From positions 25,292-89,291 of the forward strand of contig JAVEQI010000009.1 of NCBI GenBank assembly GCA_034007745.1: a DNA stretch of 64,000 bases, given 5' to 3'. The notes beneath the pieces were generated by a model that made no database searches, was not told the DNA's origin, and saw only the letters and a list, made by a program, of their open reading frames with translations. Numbering within the stretch: position 1 is the first letter of the stretch; each line of letters starts with the position of its first letter. Shown one piece after another: positions 34,385 to 42,814 of the stretch. Source of the DNA: Desulforapulum sp034007745. GTDB taxonomy: Bacteria; Desulfobacterota; Desulfobacteria; Desulfobacterales; Desulfobacteraceae. Both the position numbers and the translations under genes were made by a program.

Positions 34385-34717
34385 ATGTTAAGTGAACAAG
34401 AAAAAAAACAGGCCTCAAACCGGCTTCTGGATCTCAGAAAAAGTATCTCCCCGTTTACACTGCTCAAGGTGAGCAACGCCTTTCGCAACATGGATAAACA
34501 GGAGATACTTGAGGTGCTGTGGAGCAACCCTGAAACCCTGGTCCAGATCAAAAAGATCCTTCCCACAAATTCCTGGAAAATCGTTGAAACAACAGAGACC
34601 AGGGAGGCTGAAGGTATCGGAGCAAACCATTCCTGGTTCAAGGTTCAGCTTAAAAAGACATCCACCGGCGAAGAAGAAAATGAAACAGAAAAAAAAGGAG
34701 ACGAAAAAAATGACTGA
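34385..34717 (+). CDS. TusA-like protein lacking the catalytic cysteine
   Basis: 110 aa. The region LLDLRKSISPFTLLKV (about 14-29) aligns with the TusA/SirA signature LDxxGxxCPxP, and DKQEILEVLWSNPETLVQIKKI with the following strand and helix. The sulfur-carrying Cys is Ser22 (TCC codon, so not selenocysteine). The C-terminus is a charged Glu/Lys tail. TusA proteins pass persulfide sulfur to DsrE-type partners; without Cys this one may be structural or regulatory. Stop overlaps the DsrE gene by 8 bp. No ribosome site fits the very short leader. Confidence 0.65.
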   Translation: MLSEQEKKQASNRLLDLRKSISPFTLLKVSNAFRNMDKQEILEVLWSNPETLVQIKKILPTNSWKIVETTETREAEGIGANHSWFKVQLKKTSTGEEENETEKKGDEKND

Positions 34718-35069
34718 GAATGTACTCATCGTTCTATCCTGCGGCACCAACAATCCAAACCGGGGGACAAGGGCGTTTCACCTTGCGACCATAGCCCAGA
34801 AAGAGGGGAAAAACGTCACCATGTTCCTTCTGGATGAGGCTGTCTATCTCGCAAGACAGGGTGCCATGGAACATATGCGGGCAGCAACCGGCGATGTTGC
34901 CGACGACCTTCTTGCCCATCTCCAGGCCCACAACGTGCCGATCCTGGTATGCTCTCCCTGTGCCAAGGCACGATTTATAAAGGCAGAGGAGCTTGAAGAC
35001 TGCTGTGAGCTTGCCCCTGCCACTGAACTTATCAGGCTTGCCTGCGACTCTGCCGTAATCAGCCTTTAG
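34710..35069 (+). CDS. DsrE-family protein
   Basis: 119 aa from ATG at 34710 (AAGGAGACGAAAAA). The fold motifs VLIVLSCGTNNPNRGTRAFHLA and VTMFLLDEAVYLARQG are those of DsrE/DsrF/YchN-like sulfur-relay proteins. It keeps Cys11 and a CSPC pair near residue 80, the position often used to carry sulfur, and a CC pair near 100. It is likely a persulfide carrier between the TusA-like protein and the rhodanese-fused reductase that follows by 40 bp. Confidence 0.85.
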   Translation: MTENVLIVLSCGTNNPNRGTRAFHLATIAQKEGKNVTMFLLDEAVYLARQGAMEHMRAATGDVADDLLAHLQAHNVPILVCSPCAKARFIKAEELEDCCELAPATELIRLACDSAVISL

Positions 35070-35109
35070 GATTTTAATATATTAACCAGCTCAACTCTAA
35101 GGAGAACGA

Positions 35110-36816
35110 ATGTCCAAACGTGTAATCATCATAGGCGCTGTGGCCCTGGGACCCAAGGTCGCATGCAGATTAAGACGCATCGATCCTGATGCCCAGATAA
35201 CCCTCATCGACCGGGATAATCTTATTTCCTACGGCGGCTGCGGCATACCTTATTATGTTGGAGGCGACGTTGCAGACCTTGAAGGTCTTTATTCAACAAT
35301 TGCCCATGCCGTAAGAGACAAGGCCTTTTTTGAAATGGTCAAGGGGGTAGACGTTATCACCCGGGCCGAGGCCATTTCCATCAACAGAAAAGAAAAAAGC
35401 CTTACCATCCGCCACCTGGAGGAGAACAGGGAGCAAGTCCTCGAGTATGACAAGCTGGTGATCGCAACCGGCGCCACCCCTGTTCAACCCCCCTTCCCAG
35501 GCGTGACTCTGCCCCAGGTTTTTCCCGTATCAAACCTGCACCAGGCAAAGGCCATAAAGGATATGATCTCAAAGGGAGAGGTTGAAAACGCAGTCATCAT
35601 AGGAGCCGGGGCCATTGGTATTGAGATGGCCGAAGCCCTTACCGACCTCTGGGGCGTTAATACGACCATCGTTGAAATGGCCGATCGGGTTCTGCCCCAG
35701 GCCCTTGGACGAAACATCGCCACTATTGCCCAGAAACAGCTGACAGATAATGGTGTGAAACTGCTCATCGGTGAAAGGGTCCTTAAGATAAACGGGACAC
35801 CTGAAACCGGAGTGGAATCGGTTGAGACCACCGCAGGCACCCTTCCTTGTCAGCTTGTGATCCTTGCCACAGGCATCAGACCCAACTCAGAACTTGCGGC
35901 CGATGCAGGCCTTGCCCTCGGATGGAACCGGGGAATTCTTGTGGACCAATGCATGCGAACCTCAGATCCTGACATCTATGCAGGAGGCGACTGTGTCGAG
36001 GTGATGCACCTTGTTAGCGGCCGAACCCTTCTCATGCCCCTTGGAAGCCTTGCCAACCGCCAGGGAAGAATCATCGCATCCAATATCAACGGCAGCTGCG
36101 AACAGTTCAAGGGAACGGTGGGAACCTTTTGCATCAAAATTTTTGACATGGGCTTTTCAACGGCTGGTCTTACCTTTGACCAGGCAAAGGATGTGGGCTT
36201 TGATCCTGTATATGCCACGGTTGCACAGTCTGACCGGGCACATTTTTATCCGGATTCAGAGTTCATGTACATGGAACTCATTGCGGACAGGAAAACCCGC
36301 AGGGTTCTTGGAGTTGAAGCGGCAGGTCCCCAGGGAGACGCAGTCAAGGCAAGGGTGGATGCAATCGCACCCCTCTTTCAGTACCGGGCCGATATTTCAG
36401 ATATCTGCACTCTTGAGGCGGGTTACTCCCCCCCCTATGCATCTGCCATGGATATTATCAACAACGTGGCAAACACCCTTGACAACATTTTAGACGGAAA
36501 GTACAAGACCATTGATGCCCTTGATTTCATTAAAAAATTTGAGGCCGAAGAGATCCGGGTGCTCGACGTCAGGAGTAAGATCCAGGCAGATCCCTTTGTG
36601 AAAAAATACGGCGAGCGCTGGATCAACATTCCCCAGGAAAAACTAAGAGAGAGAATCGACGAGGTGCCCAAAAATGAAGACATCTGCACCATCTGCGGGT
36701 CAGGTCCCAGATCCTACGAGGCCCAGATAGTGCTCGGGGCAAAAAACATTACCCAGACCTATAATGTTCAGGGTGGTTACGGCATGATCATTGCGGTTCA
36801 TGATCCGCTGATATAA
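35110..36816 (+). CDS. CoA-disulfide/persulfide reductase fused to rhodanese
   Basis: 568 aa. FAD/NAD-dependent pyridine nucleotide-disulfide reductase (about 1-450) with single active Cys44 in SYGGCGIPYYV, the hallmark of CoA-disulfide reductases, NAD-binding VIIGAGAIGIEMAEAL, and FAD-binding DIYAGGDC. A C-terminal rhodanese domain (about 470-568) carries Cys in CTICGSGPRS. Such fusions (NADH-dependent persulfide or CoA-polysulfide reductases) reduce S0 or polysulfide. Here it ends a sulfur-relay operon controlled by sigma-54. The first dinucleotide motif (GAVALG) is slightly degenerate. Confidence 0.88.
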   Translation: MSKRVIIIGAVALGPKVACRLRRIDPDAQITLIDRDNLISYGGCGIPYYVGGDVADLEGLYSTIAHAVRDKAFFEMVKGVDVITRAEAISINRKEKSLTIRHLEENREQVLEYDKLVIATGATPVQPPFPGVTLPQVFPVSNLHQAKAIKDMISKGEVENAVIIGAGAIGIEMAEALTDLWGVNTTIVEMADRVLPQALGRNIATIAQKQLTDNGVKLLIGERVLKINGTPETGVESVETTAGTLPCQLVILATGIRPNSELAADAGLALGWNRGILVDQCMRTSDPDIYAGGDCVEVMHLVSGRTLLMPLGSLANRQGRIIASNINGSCEQFKGTVGTFCIKIFDMGFSTAGLTFDQAKDVGFDPVYATVAQSDRAHFYPDSEFMYMELIADRKTRRVLGVEAAGPQGDAVKARVDAIAPLFQYRADISDICTLEAGYSPPYASAMDIINNVANTLDNILDGKYKTIDALDFIKKFEAEEIRVLDVRSKIQADPFVKKYGERWINIPQEKLRERIDEVPKNEDICTICGSGPRSYEAQIVLGAKNITQTYNVQGGYGMIIAVHDPLI

Positions 36817-36868
36817 AGCAGTAGGCTGTAAGCAGTAGGTAGTGCTAACAGCTAACTGCTAAAAGCTG
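36817..36868. repeat. Short tandem repeats directly after a stop codon
   Basis: AGCAGTAGG/CTGTAAGCAGTAGGTAG followed by AGCTAACTGCTAAAAGCTG begin at the base after the CoADR stop (36814-36816). Related repeats occur at 34293-34325, 50657-50673 and 61720-61766. Confidence 0.6.
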
Positions 36869-36879
36869 TTTCCTATAAA

Positions 36880-36914
36880 CCCACATGTCCTGCAGACACA
36901 ACGAACGATGAAAC
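36880..36914 (+). repeat. Hairpin repeat family A, copy 4
   Basis: CCCACATGTCCTGCAGACAC then AACGAACGATGAAAC, within the gene-free region 36817-37657. Confidence 0.7.
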
Positions 36915-36950
36915 ATGAAAGAAGCAGAAGGGAAATAGTACCATTCCGCC

Positions 36951-37125
36951 CCCTTTGGTTACCCTGACCGGAACGGTAAACGTCGGGAGGATTTTTGCCC
37001 TTCCAGTCTAAAGCGCAGGAACTGCGGGCTAAAGTCCTCAAACAGCCTGCGCTTCTTAACGCCTGAAAGGGCAAAAATCCTAAACCCTTTGGTTCACCAT
37101 GTTCCGGTCAGGGTAACCAAAGAGG
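36951..37125. repeat. Long imperfect hairpin
   Basis: About 175 bp whose arms pair in blocks: CTTTGGTTACCCTGACCGGA with its complement ending at 37125, GGATTTTTGCCCTT with AAGGGCAAAAATCC, and AAGCGCAGG with CCTGCGCTT. The top holds a short loop region near 37025-37045. No coding potential. It could be a structured RNA or a miniature mobile element. Confidence 0.6.
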
Positions 37126-37177
37126 GCTCTAAAATCGAGACATCCATAGTGACGTTTCGACGGGAGTTTCTTATAAA
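37099..37177 (+). repeat. 79-bp direct repeat, copy 1
   Basis: Starts ATGTTCCGGTCAGGGTAACC inside the right arm of the long hairpin and ends TTTCTTATAAA. Nearly identical to 37442-37520. Confidence 0.6.
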
Positions 37178-37213
37178 CCCACATGTCCTTACGGACACAA
37201 CGAAGCATGAAAC
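37178..37213 (+). repeat. Hairpin repeat family A, copy 5
   Basis: CCCACATGTCCTTACGGACA then CAACGAAGCATGAAAC, directly abutting the 79-bp repeat and lying 5 bp before miniature element A. Confidence 0.7.
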
Positions 37214-37218
37214 TTCAA

Positions 37219-37382
37219 TTAGGGAGCTTCCAGGAAATAATATACGCATATCGTGCAGGACTTTTGTTCGTTTTCAAGACGTGATGACAGGAGCATAGTG
37301 AACTATGTGCCTGTTATCACAACGTAGAAAACGAGCAAAAGGGCAAGCAGGATGCGTAGATTGTTTTTTGGAAGTTCCCTTA
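37219..37382 (+). mobile_element. Hairpin miniature element A, full copy
   Basis: 164 bp, almost entirely self-complementary: left end AGGGAGCTTCC, right end GGAAGTTCCCT; inner pairs CTTTTGTTCGTTTTC with GAAAACGAGCAAAAG and CATAGT with ACTATG at the tip. TTA flanks both ends. A deleted copy lies at 2289-2365. It is a fold-back MITE with no gene. Confidence 0.75.
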
Positions 37383-37441
37383 GAACTGAACTTTGTTTCT
37401 TGTCTCCTGTTTCAAGTTTCTTGCTCCCCCTTTAGTTTTGA

Positions 37442-37520
37442 ATGTTCCGGTCAGGATAAGCAAAGAGGGCTCTAAAGTCGAGGCTTGCACAGTGAAGTTT
37501 CGACGGAAATTTCTTATAAA
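37442..37520 (+). repeat. 79-bp direct repeat, copy 2
   Basis: Starts ATGTTCCGGTCAGGATAAGC; same length and end as 37099-37177. The first hairpin arm is not present next to this copy, so it looks like a partial copy of the 36951-37177 unit. Confidence 0.6.
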
Positions 37521-37657
37521 AACCACTTGAAACAAACTGACGAAACGGATAAGTTATGGAACGCTGAATGGCTTGACAACCTCTGTTTCATCCTAATTTT
37601 ATCAACACGCTAATACTTATACTTTACTCGACTATCAAGTTTCAGGGAGTTTTTGAT

Positions 37658-38053
37658 ATGCTTTTTAAACTTTTCCTCTGCTTTACACTTATTCCAGCTG
37701 TGGAGATATATCTGCTCATCAAGGTCGGCACCGTGATTGGAAGCTTTAACACTGTGCTTTTAGTTATTGCCACAGGCTTTTTTGGCGCATGGCTCGCCCG
37801 AATGGAAGGATTGAACACCATGTTCAAGGTAAGACAAAGCCTTGATCGGGGAATCATACCGGAAGAGGAACTTATAGATGCCTTTATAATCTTTCTTGCC
37901 GGCATCGTTCTCATTGCGCCAGGTCTTTTAACCGACGTTTTCGGACTCCTGCTTCTATGGCCGGTTGGTCGGAATGCCTTTAAGCGATTTATACGACAAA
38001 AAATGAAAGAATTCAACGACAGTAAAGAGATCAACATCACCCGATATCACTAA
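37658..38053 (+). CDS. fxsA: FxsA-family membrane protein
   Basis: 131 aa with membrane helices at about 2-22, 30-45 and 75-100. The motifs FTLIPAVEIYLLIKVG, GAWLARMEG and AGIVLIAPGLLTDVFGLLLLWP are the family signature. E. coli FxsA overproduction blocks F exclusion of phage T7; its normal role is unknown. The cytoplasmic tail is basic. The stop lies 25 bp before the nitroreductase start, suggesting co-transcription. Confidence 0.88.
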   Translation: MLFKLFLCFTLIPAVEIYLLIKVGTVIGSFNTVLLVIATGFFGAWLARMEGLNTMFKVRQSLDRGIIPEEELIDAFIIFLAGIVLIAPGLLTDVFGLLLLWPVGRNAFKRFIRQKMKEFNDSKEINITRYH

Positions 38054-38078
38054 CGGGCATGGTTGTAAAAGGAGACCA

Positions 38079-38600
38079 ATGTTCTTTGACCTAATTCAAA
38101 AAAGACGAAGCATACGTAAGTTTAAACCGGTTCCGGTTGAACGTGAAAAGATTAACCGCCTCATTGAAACAGCCCTTAGATCCCCCTCTTCCAGGGGATT
38201 CAACCCCTGGCGCTTCGTGGTGGTTGATCAACCTTCCACCCTTGCAAATCTAAGCCTTGCTAAACCCCATGGTGCAGCCTTCTTAAGGGATGCCCCCCTT
38301 GCAATTGTGGTGGTTGGGGATCCCCAGGCGAGCGATGTATGGATAGAAGACTGTTCCATTGCCTCAACAATGATTCACCTCGGGGCCCAGGCCCTTGGTC
38401 TTGGCTCCTGCTGGATACAGATCCGAAGGAGGGGTCATGACAAAATCAAAAGCTCTGACGACTATATCAAGGAGCTACTATCGATCCCCGACAACCTGGC
38501 CGTAGAATCAATTATTGCCATCGGCTATGCTGATGAAATAAAAGCCCCCCATTCTGCTGAAACCCTTGAAATGGAAAAAATTCATTTTAATCGATTTTAA
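38079..38600 (+). CDS. Nitroreductase-family FMN protein
   Basis: 173 aa. RRSIRKFKPVPV at the N-terminus, ALRSPSSRGFNPWRFVVV and GLGSCWIQIR are typical FMN-contact segments. Homodimeric flavoprotein oxidoreductase using NAD(P)H; the substrate is unknown. AAAGGAGACCA precedes the start. It converges with YihY with a 3-bp gap. Confidence 0.85.
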   Translation: MFFDLIQKRRSIRKFKPVPVEREKINRLIETALRSPSSRGFNPWRFVVVDQPSTLANLSLAKPHGAAFLRDAPLAIVVVGDPQASDVWIEDCSIASTMIHLGAQALGLGSCWIQIRRRGHDKIKSSDDYIKELLSIPDNLAVESIIAIGYADEIKAPHSAETLEMEKIHFNRF

Positions 38601-38603
38601 AGC

Positions 38604-39914
38604 TTAGATATCCTTTAACCGACGATCCCCATGGGAGTTTAAAGCAAGCCCCGCAAACAGCTCCACCGCATGGGCCAGGGCCTCAAACTCCATAGTCCCG
38701 GGGATTTTAATCTGGGCGTCCCCCTGCTCTTCCAGGGCGTTTATCACCGTCATTATAGTCATCAACTCAAGATCCATGGCCGGCTGAAACCTTGACCCTG
38801 AATCGGTCATAATCTCGACCAGGATATTGCATCCAACAAGGTCACTCAACAGCATCCTCACAACTCCCAGGGGGATTTCTATTTCAGCGGTTATTTCACC
38901 GTCAGATGGGGCTTTCTCCCCCTTGGAAAAGCGCTGGACGCAGACAAGGACAATCCTGAGCGACAAAATCTTACGGGTTCTCTGACTCATCCCTTCGTAT
39001 GCTCCCTCCTTTTCGTCCACACCGTTCCGACCCTCCCAGGCAAAGGCAATTTCAGCCCCTATAAGAAGAAGGAGCCAGCTTGCCTGGAGCCAGACCAGGA
39101 AAAGGGGAAGTGCTGCAAAACTGCCGTAAATGGCATTGTAATGGGAAACTCCCACCTGAAAATTAATATAGGCCATCTGTCCTATCTGGAATACCCCCCC
39201 GGCAATCAAGGCACCCATGAGGGCAGCTCTGAAATCCACCTTTTTGTTGGGTATGAACATATAAAGGAAAAAGAAGAGAAGCCAGATGGTTAAGAAAGGA
39301 ACGAGCTTGATAAAGAATAAAAAAAAGGGCTCCACAACAATGCCCCCTCCGGCTTCTTCAAAAATTTTTTTCACATGGGTCGCAAAAAACAGGGTGGTGC
39401 TGCCGGAAAAAATCAACAGCAGGGGTGCGACAAAGAAAAGTGCCAGATAATCATTAAACTTTTGTATCAAGGTTCGACCCTTTTTGATCCACCAGATGGC
39501 ATTGAACGCATCTTCCATATGGCCGATCATCTTTACCACTGCCCAGATGAGAAAAATCACCCCAAGAGCAGCCATTAAACCACCCTTTGTATCGCCAAGA
39601 AGAGTTTCTGAGAAACTGATAATTCTGAGAGCCGCCTCCTCCTGACCGGCAAGGCGTGCCAGAATCTCTCGTTGAAGAATCTTTTCGAATCCAAAGCCCT
39701 TGGCTATACCAAAGGCCAGGGCCATGACTGGAACAATTGATAAAAGAGTATAAAGGGTAAGAGCCGATGCCCTGAGCATACAGTTATCTCTTTTAAAACC
39801 TTTAGCTGCGGCAACAAGGGTGAAAAAAACCACCCGGCAAAATTCATAAAGTTTTTTTCTTGACCTGGCCGGATCCTGGAGTGCCTTTTTTATTTTAATA
39901 GAGAATTGCTTCAT
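38604..39914 (-). CDS. YihY/BrkB-family membrane protein
   Basis: 436 aa. The first 300 residues hold six hydrophobic helices with the family features NCMLRASALTLYTLLSIVPVMALAFG, NAIWWIKKGRTL and YGSFAALPLFLVWLQASW. The C-terminal 130 residues look like a winged-helix domain (PSDGEITAEIEIPLGVVRMLLSDLVG), as in longer YihY proteins once misnamed RNase BN. Function unknown. The start overlaps the stop of the epimerase gene (ATGA). Confidence 0.85.
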   Translation of the reverse strand: MKQFSIKIKKALQDPARSRKKLYEFCRVVFFTLVAAAKGFKRDNCMLRASALTLYTLLSIVPVMALAFGIAKGFGFEKILQREILARLAGQEEAALRIISFSETLLGDTKGGLMAALGVIFLIWAVVKMIGHMEDAFNAIWWIKKGRTLIQKFNDYLALFFVAPLLLIFSGSTTLFFATHVKKIFEEAGGGIVVEPFFLFFIKLVPFLTIWLLFFFLYMFIPNKKVDFRAALMGALIAGGVFQIGQMAYINFQVGVSHYNAIYGSFAALPLFLVWLQASWLLLLIGAEIAFAWEGRNGVDEKEGAYEGMSQRTRKILSLRIVLVCVQRFSKGEKAPSDGEITAEIEIPLGVVRMLLSDLVGCNILVEIMTDSGSRFQPAMDLELMTIMTVINALEEQGDAQIKIPGTMEFEALAHAVELFAGLALNSHGDRRLKDI

Positions 39915-40948
39915 TTTTTTTCACCTGAATTGACCCATTGCCTGAGGCGGTCAAGCCCCTGTTCGGTTGAAACAAGCGGCTGATAACCAAGGTCCTTTTT
40001 TGCCCTTGATATGTCAAACCAGTGGGATGTGGCAAGTTCCCTGGCTGCAAAGGAGGTGATGGGAGGTTCTTTCTCAAGTCCCAACAAACCATAGATAAAT
40101 TCAAAACTGCGCCCCAGAAAAAAGGCCATGCCCGGAGGAATTGTTTTCCTGACCGGTCCAAGTCCTGCCGCACAAAGAAAGTCATCCACCATCGCCCACA
40201 GAAAAACTGGTTCGTCCTGGCTTACAAAGTAAACATTTCCCCCAAGGGCCGGATTTTCCCTGAGGGCATCCCTTGCAAGGATATGGGCCCTGGCCGCATT
40301 GTCAACATAGATGGTGTCAACCCTGTTGGTTCCATCACCGATTCTTCGCAGGCGCCCTGCCCGCCGGATAATTCCGGGGAAAAGATGGTTGTCACCTGGC
40401 CCCCAGATGAGGTGGGGCCTTAAAATGATTGTCTGGACCGATTTAGCCTCCCGGACAAGGCGTTCCGCCATGGCCTTGGTCTCAGGATAGGGTGCATGGA
40501 ACCTTTCTGGATAGCCAACACTCTCATCCACACCCTCCATGTCGTTTCCGTCAAAAACAACGCTTGGAGAACTTGTATAGACAAGGTGCTTAACCCTGTT
40601 TCTGGCGCAGGCCTGGATAACATTTTCGGTTCCAGTTACATTCACCCTGAAATAATCGTCAAACTTACCCCATATACCGGGTTTAGCAGCCACATGGAAC
40701 ACTGTATCCATGCCGGATACGGCCAGGTTTACGGCCCGGAGGTCACTGATATCCCCCTGAATCTGGTCGACGCCAAGATGGTCAAGGTCACCATAAAACT
40801 GTCTTGAAAAGCTGGTGACATGATCCCCTGCATCTTTTAACTGACGCACAATGGCCCTGCCTAGGAAACCTCCGCCGCCTGTGACAAGAACACGTTCATA
40901 GTCTTTTTGACCCACCTTTGCACCCTCATTTTTACTATTTGATTCCAT
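39911..40948 (-). CDS. NAD-dependent epimerase / 3-beta-HSD-like reductase
   Basis: 345 aa from Met at 40948. Rossmann motif VTGGGGFLGRAIV near residue 20, the catalytic-type YPETKAMAE (YxxxK) and TSSPSVVFDG. It matches extended short-chain dehydrogenases of the 3-beta-hydroxysteroid/sterol dehydrogenase type acting on lipid or sugar-nucleotide substrates. Coupled to YihY by a 4-bp overlap; substrate not predictable. Confidence 0.85.
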   Translation of the reverse strand: MESNSKNEGAKVGQKDYERVLVTGGGGFLGRAIVRQLKDAGDHVTSFSRQFYGDLDHLGVDQIQGDISDLRAVNLAVSGMDTVFHVAAKPGIWGKFDDYFRVNVTGTENVIQACARNRVKHLVYTSSPSVVFDGNDMEGVDESVGYPERFHAPYPETKAMAERLVREAKSVQTIILRPHLIWGPGDNHLFPGIIRRAGRLRRIGDGTNRVDTIYVDNAARAHILARDALRENPALGGNVYFVSQDEPVFLWAMVDDFLCAAGLGPVRKTIPPGMAFFLGRSFEFIYGLLGLEKEPPITSFAARELATSHWFDISRAKKDLGYQPLVSTEQGLDRLRQWVNSGEKK

Positions 40949-41084
40949 GGTACACTCAACCACAAAAGTCCTCTTATTTCAAAACTTATTTTCAAAAACC
41001 GCAAACAGCCCCGTCCAAGGTCCCACATTCAAATTTGTCCTTGACATCGAATTTGTTTCCATGTAGAAGAACTAAATCGTTTGA

Positions 41085-41159
41085 GCGGGAATAACTCAGT
41101 GGTAGAGTGCGACCTTGCCAAGGTCGAAGTCGCGGGTTCAAATCCCGTTTCCCGCTCCA
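41085..41159 (+). tRNA. tRNA-Gly (GCC)
   Basis: GCGGGAA acceptor pairs with TTCCCGC; anticodon GCC in CTTGCCAAG; T-arm GCGGGTTCAAATCCCGT; CCA encoded at 41157-41159. Stand-alone. Confidence 0.95.
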
Positions 41160-41267
41160 GACAAATCTCCCCCTGACAAACCTACTTGATATTAAATCAT
41201 ACACCTGATAAAGATTTCATAAAACAGATTAATCCCAATATTATTACCCCTTTTCAGGAGAATAAAA

Positions 41268-42788
41268 ATGGATATCTCACACCATACCTGCGACATTTAC
41301 GGCATACATGACATCTTTAGAAGAAACGCACGTCTTTATCCAGACAAACCCGCAACCAGGGACAGCGACGGCACCCTGTCCCATGGAGATCTTCTCGCCA
41401 GAATCAACGCCCTTGCATGCGGCCTTTCAGACGTTGGAATCTCAAAAGGAACAACTATCGCCGTCCTCTCCATGAATAGAAACGATTATCTCACCGTTTA
41501 TGGAAGTGCCGCAGCACTTGGTGCCATTGTAGTGCCCATAAACTGGCGGCTGTCCGACCAGGAAATCGACTATATCCTGAAAGATTCAAATGCAAAGATT
41601 CTGTTCGTGGACGACGCCCACTCCAACCGGTGTGATTTTCCGGGCAGAAGGATCTGCTTTGGCTGCGGCACCTCGACAGCCCATACACAGTTTCAAGATT
41701 TTTTAAAAACAGAACAAACAACGATTTCTTCGGATAACACGGCTGATGCAGCCGGTAATGACGACCCTTTTTGTCTTCTTTACACGGCAGCGATGACTGG
41801 TTCTCCAAGGGGTGCGGTTCTGTCCCATGGCAACATTATCGCAAGCAACCTCCAAACAGCTCTAACCATGGGTATCACCCAGGATGACATATACCTGAAC
41901 ATGCTGCCCCTCTTCCACATCACAGGCATAAATTTAGCCTTCTCCACAATGCAGATGGGAGGAAGTAATGTGGTCATGGAAAAATTCAACCCTGAAGAGG
42001 CACTGACCCTGGTTGAACGAGAAAAAATTACCCTCATGGCAAGCTTTCCGCCCATCCTTACAACCCTGACTGAAAGACTAAAATCCGCTCCGAAGGATGT
42101 TTCTTCCCTGAGGAACATAACGGGAATAGATTCACCTGAAAACATTCTGGCCTTTACCCGCCTGACCAACTCCCGATTCTGGGTTTTCTATGGTCAGGGG
42201 GAAACCTCCGGCTTTGTAACCATGGCCGACAGCATGGAGAGACCTGGGTCCGCAGGAAGGGAGGCACTGATATCAAGGGTTGCAATTCTTGACAAAAATG
42301 ATAAAGAATCACCTCCAGACACCCTGGGAGAAATCGGCGTCAGGGGACCCCTTGTTTTCCAGGGATTCTGGGGTCTCGAAGGACTCGACCGTTCGACCTT
42401 TAAAAACGGCTGGCACCACACAGGAGATTTGGGACAGATCGACCGGAACGGATATCTATGGTTCAAGGGCAGAAAACCGGAAAAAGAACTTATAAAACCA
42501 GGCGGGGAAAACGTATATCCGGCCGAAGTTGAGGCTGTGATACAGCTCCATCCTGGAATCGAGGAGAGCTGTGTCATCGGAGTTCCAGACCCGAAATTCG
42601 GGGAGGGTGTCAAGGCTGTTTGCGCGACAAAAAAGGGGGAAAGAATAACGGCGACGGATCTAATTGAATTTGTAGGCTCACGGATTGCAAGATACAAAAA
42701 ACCAAGCCAGGTGGTTTTTGTTGAATCCCTCCCCAGGGATGCGGATGGCAACATCGACAGGAACAAGGTTAAGGAACTTTACTCCTGA
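41268..42788 (+). CDS. AMP-binding acyl-CoA synthetase family enzyme
   Basis: 506 aa adenylate-forming enzyme (ANL superfamily). The phosphate loop is LYTAAMTGSPRGAVLSHGN, with Ala-Ala-Met replacing the usual Ser-Gly-Thr. The motifs YGQGETSG, WHHTGDLG, KELIKPGGENVYPAEVE and the C-terminal Lys region PRDADGNIDRNKVK are present. It should activate a carboxylate to acyl-AMP then acyl-CoA. The altered loop may change activity. Ribosome site AGGAG before ATG. Confidence 0.85.
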   Translation: MDISHHTCDIYGIHDIFRRNARLYPDKPATRDSDGTLSHGDLLARINALACGLSDVGISKGTTIAVLSMNRNDYLTVYGSAAALGAIVVPINWRLSDQEIDYILKDSNAKILFVDDAHSNRCDFPGRRICFGCGTSTAHTQFQDFLKTEQTTISSDNTADAAGNDDPFCLLYTAAMTGSPRGAVLSHGNIIASNLQTALTMGITQDDIYLNMLPLFHITGINLAFSTMQMGGSNVVMEKFNPEEALTLVEREKITLMASFPPILTTLTERLKSAPKDVSSLRNITGIDSPENILAFTRLTNSRFWVFYGQGETSGFVTMADSMERPGSAGREALISRVAILDKNDKESPPDTLGEIGVRGPLVFQGFWGLEGLDRSTFKNGWHHTGDLGQIDRNGYLWFKGRKPEKELIKPGGENVYPAEVEAVIQLHPGIEESCVIGVPDPKFGEGVKAVCATKKGERITATDLIEFVGSRIARYKKPSQVVFVESLPRDADGNIDRNKVKELYS

Positions 42789-42814
42789 GATTTTAATAAA
42801 AACAAAGGAGCTGT

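Noticed and set aside
34448..34453. Selenocysteine at the missing Cys of the TusA-like protein
   Set aside because: The codon is TCC (Ser), not TGA.
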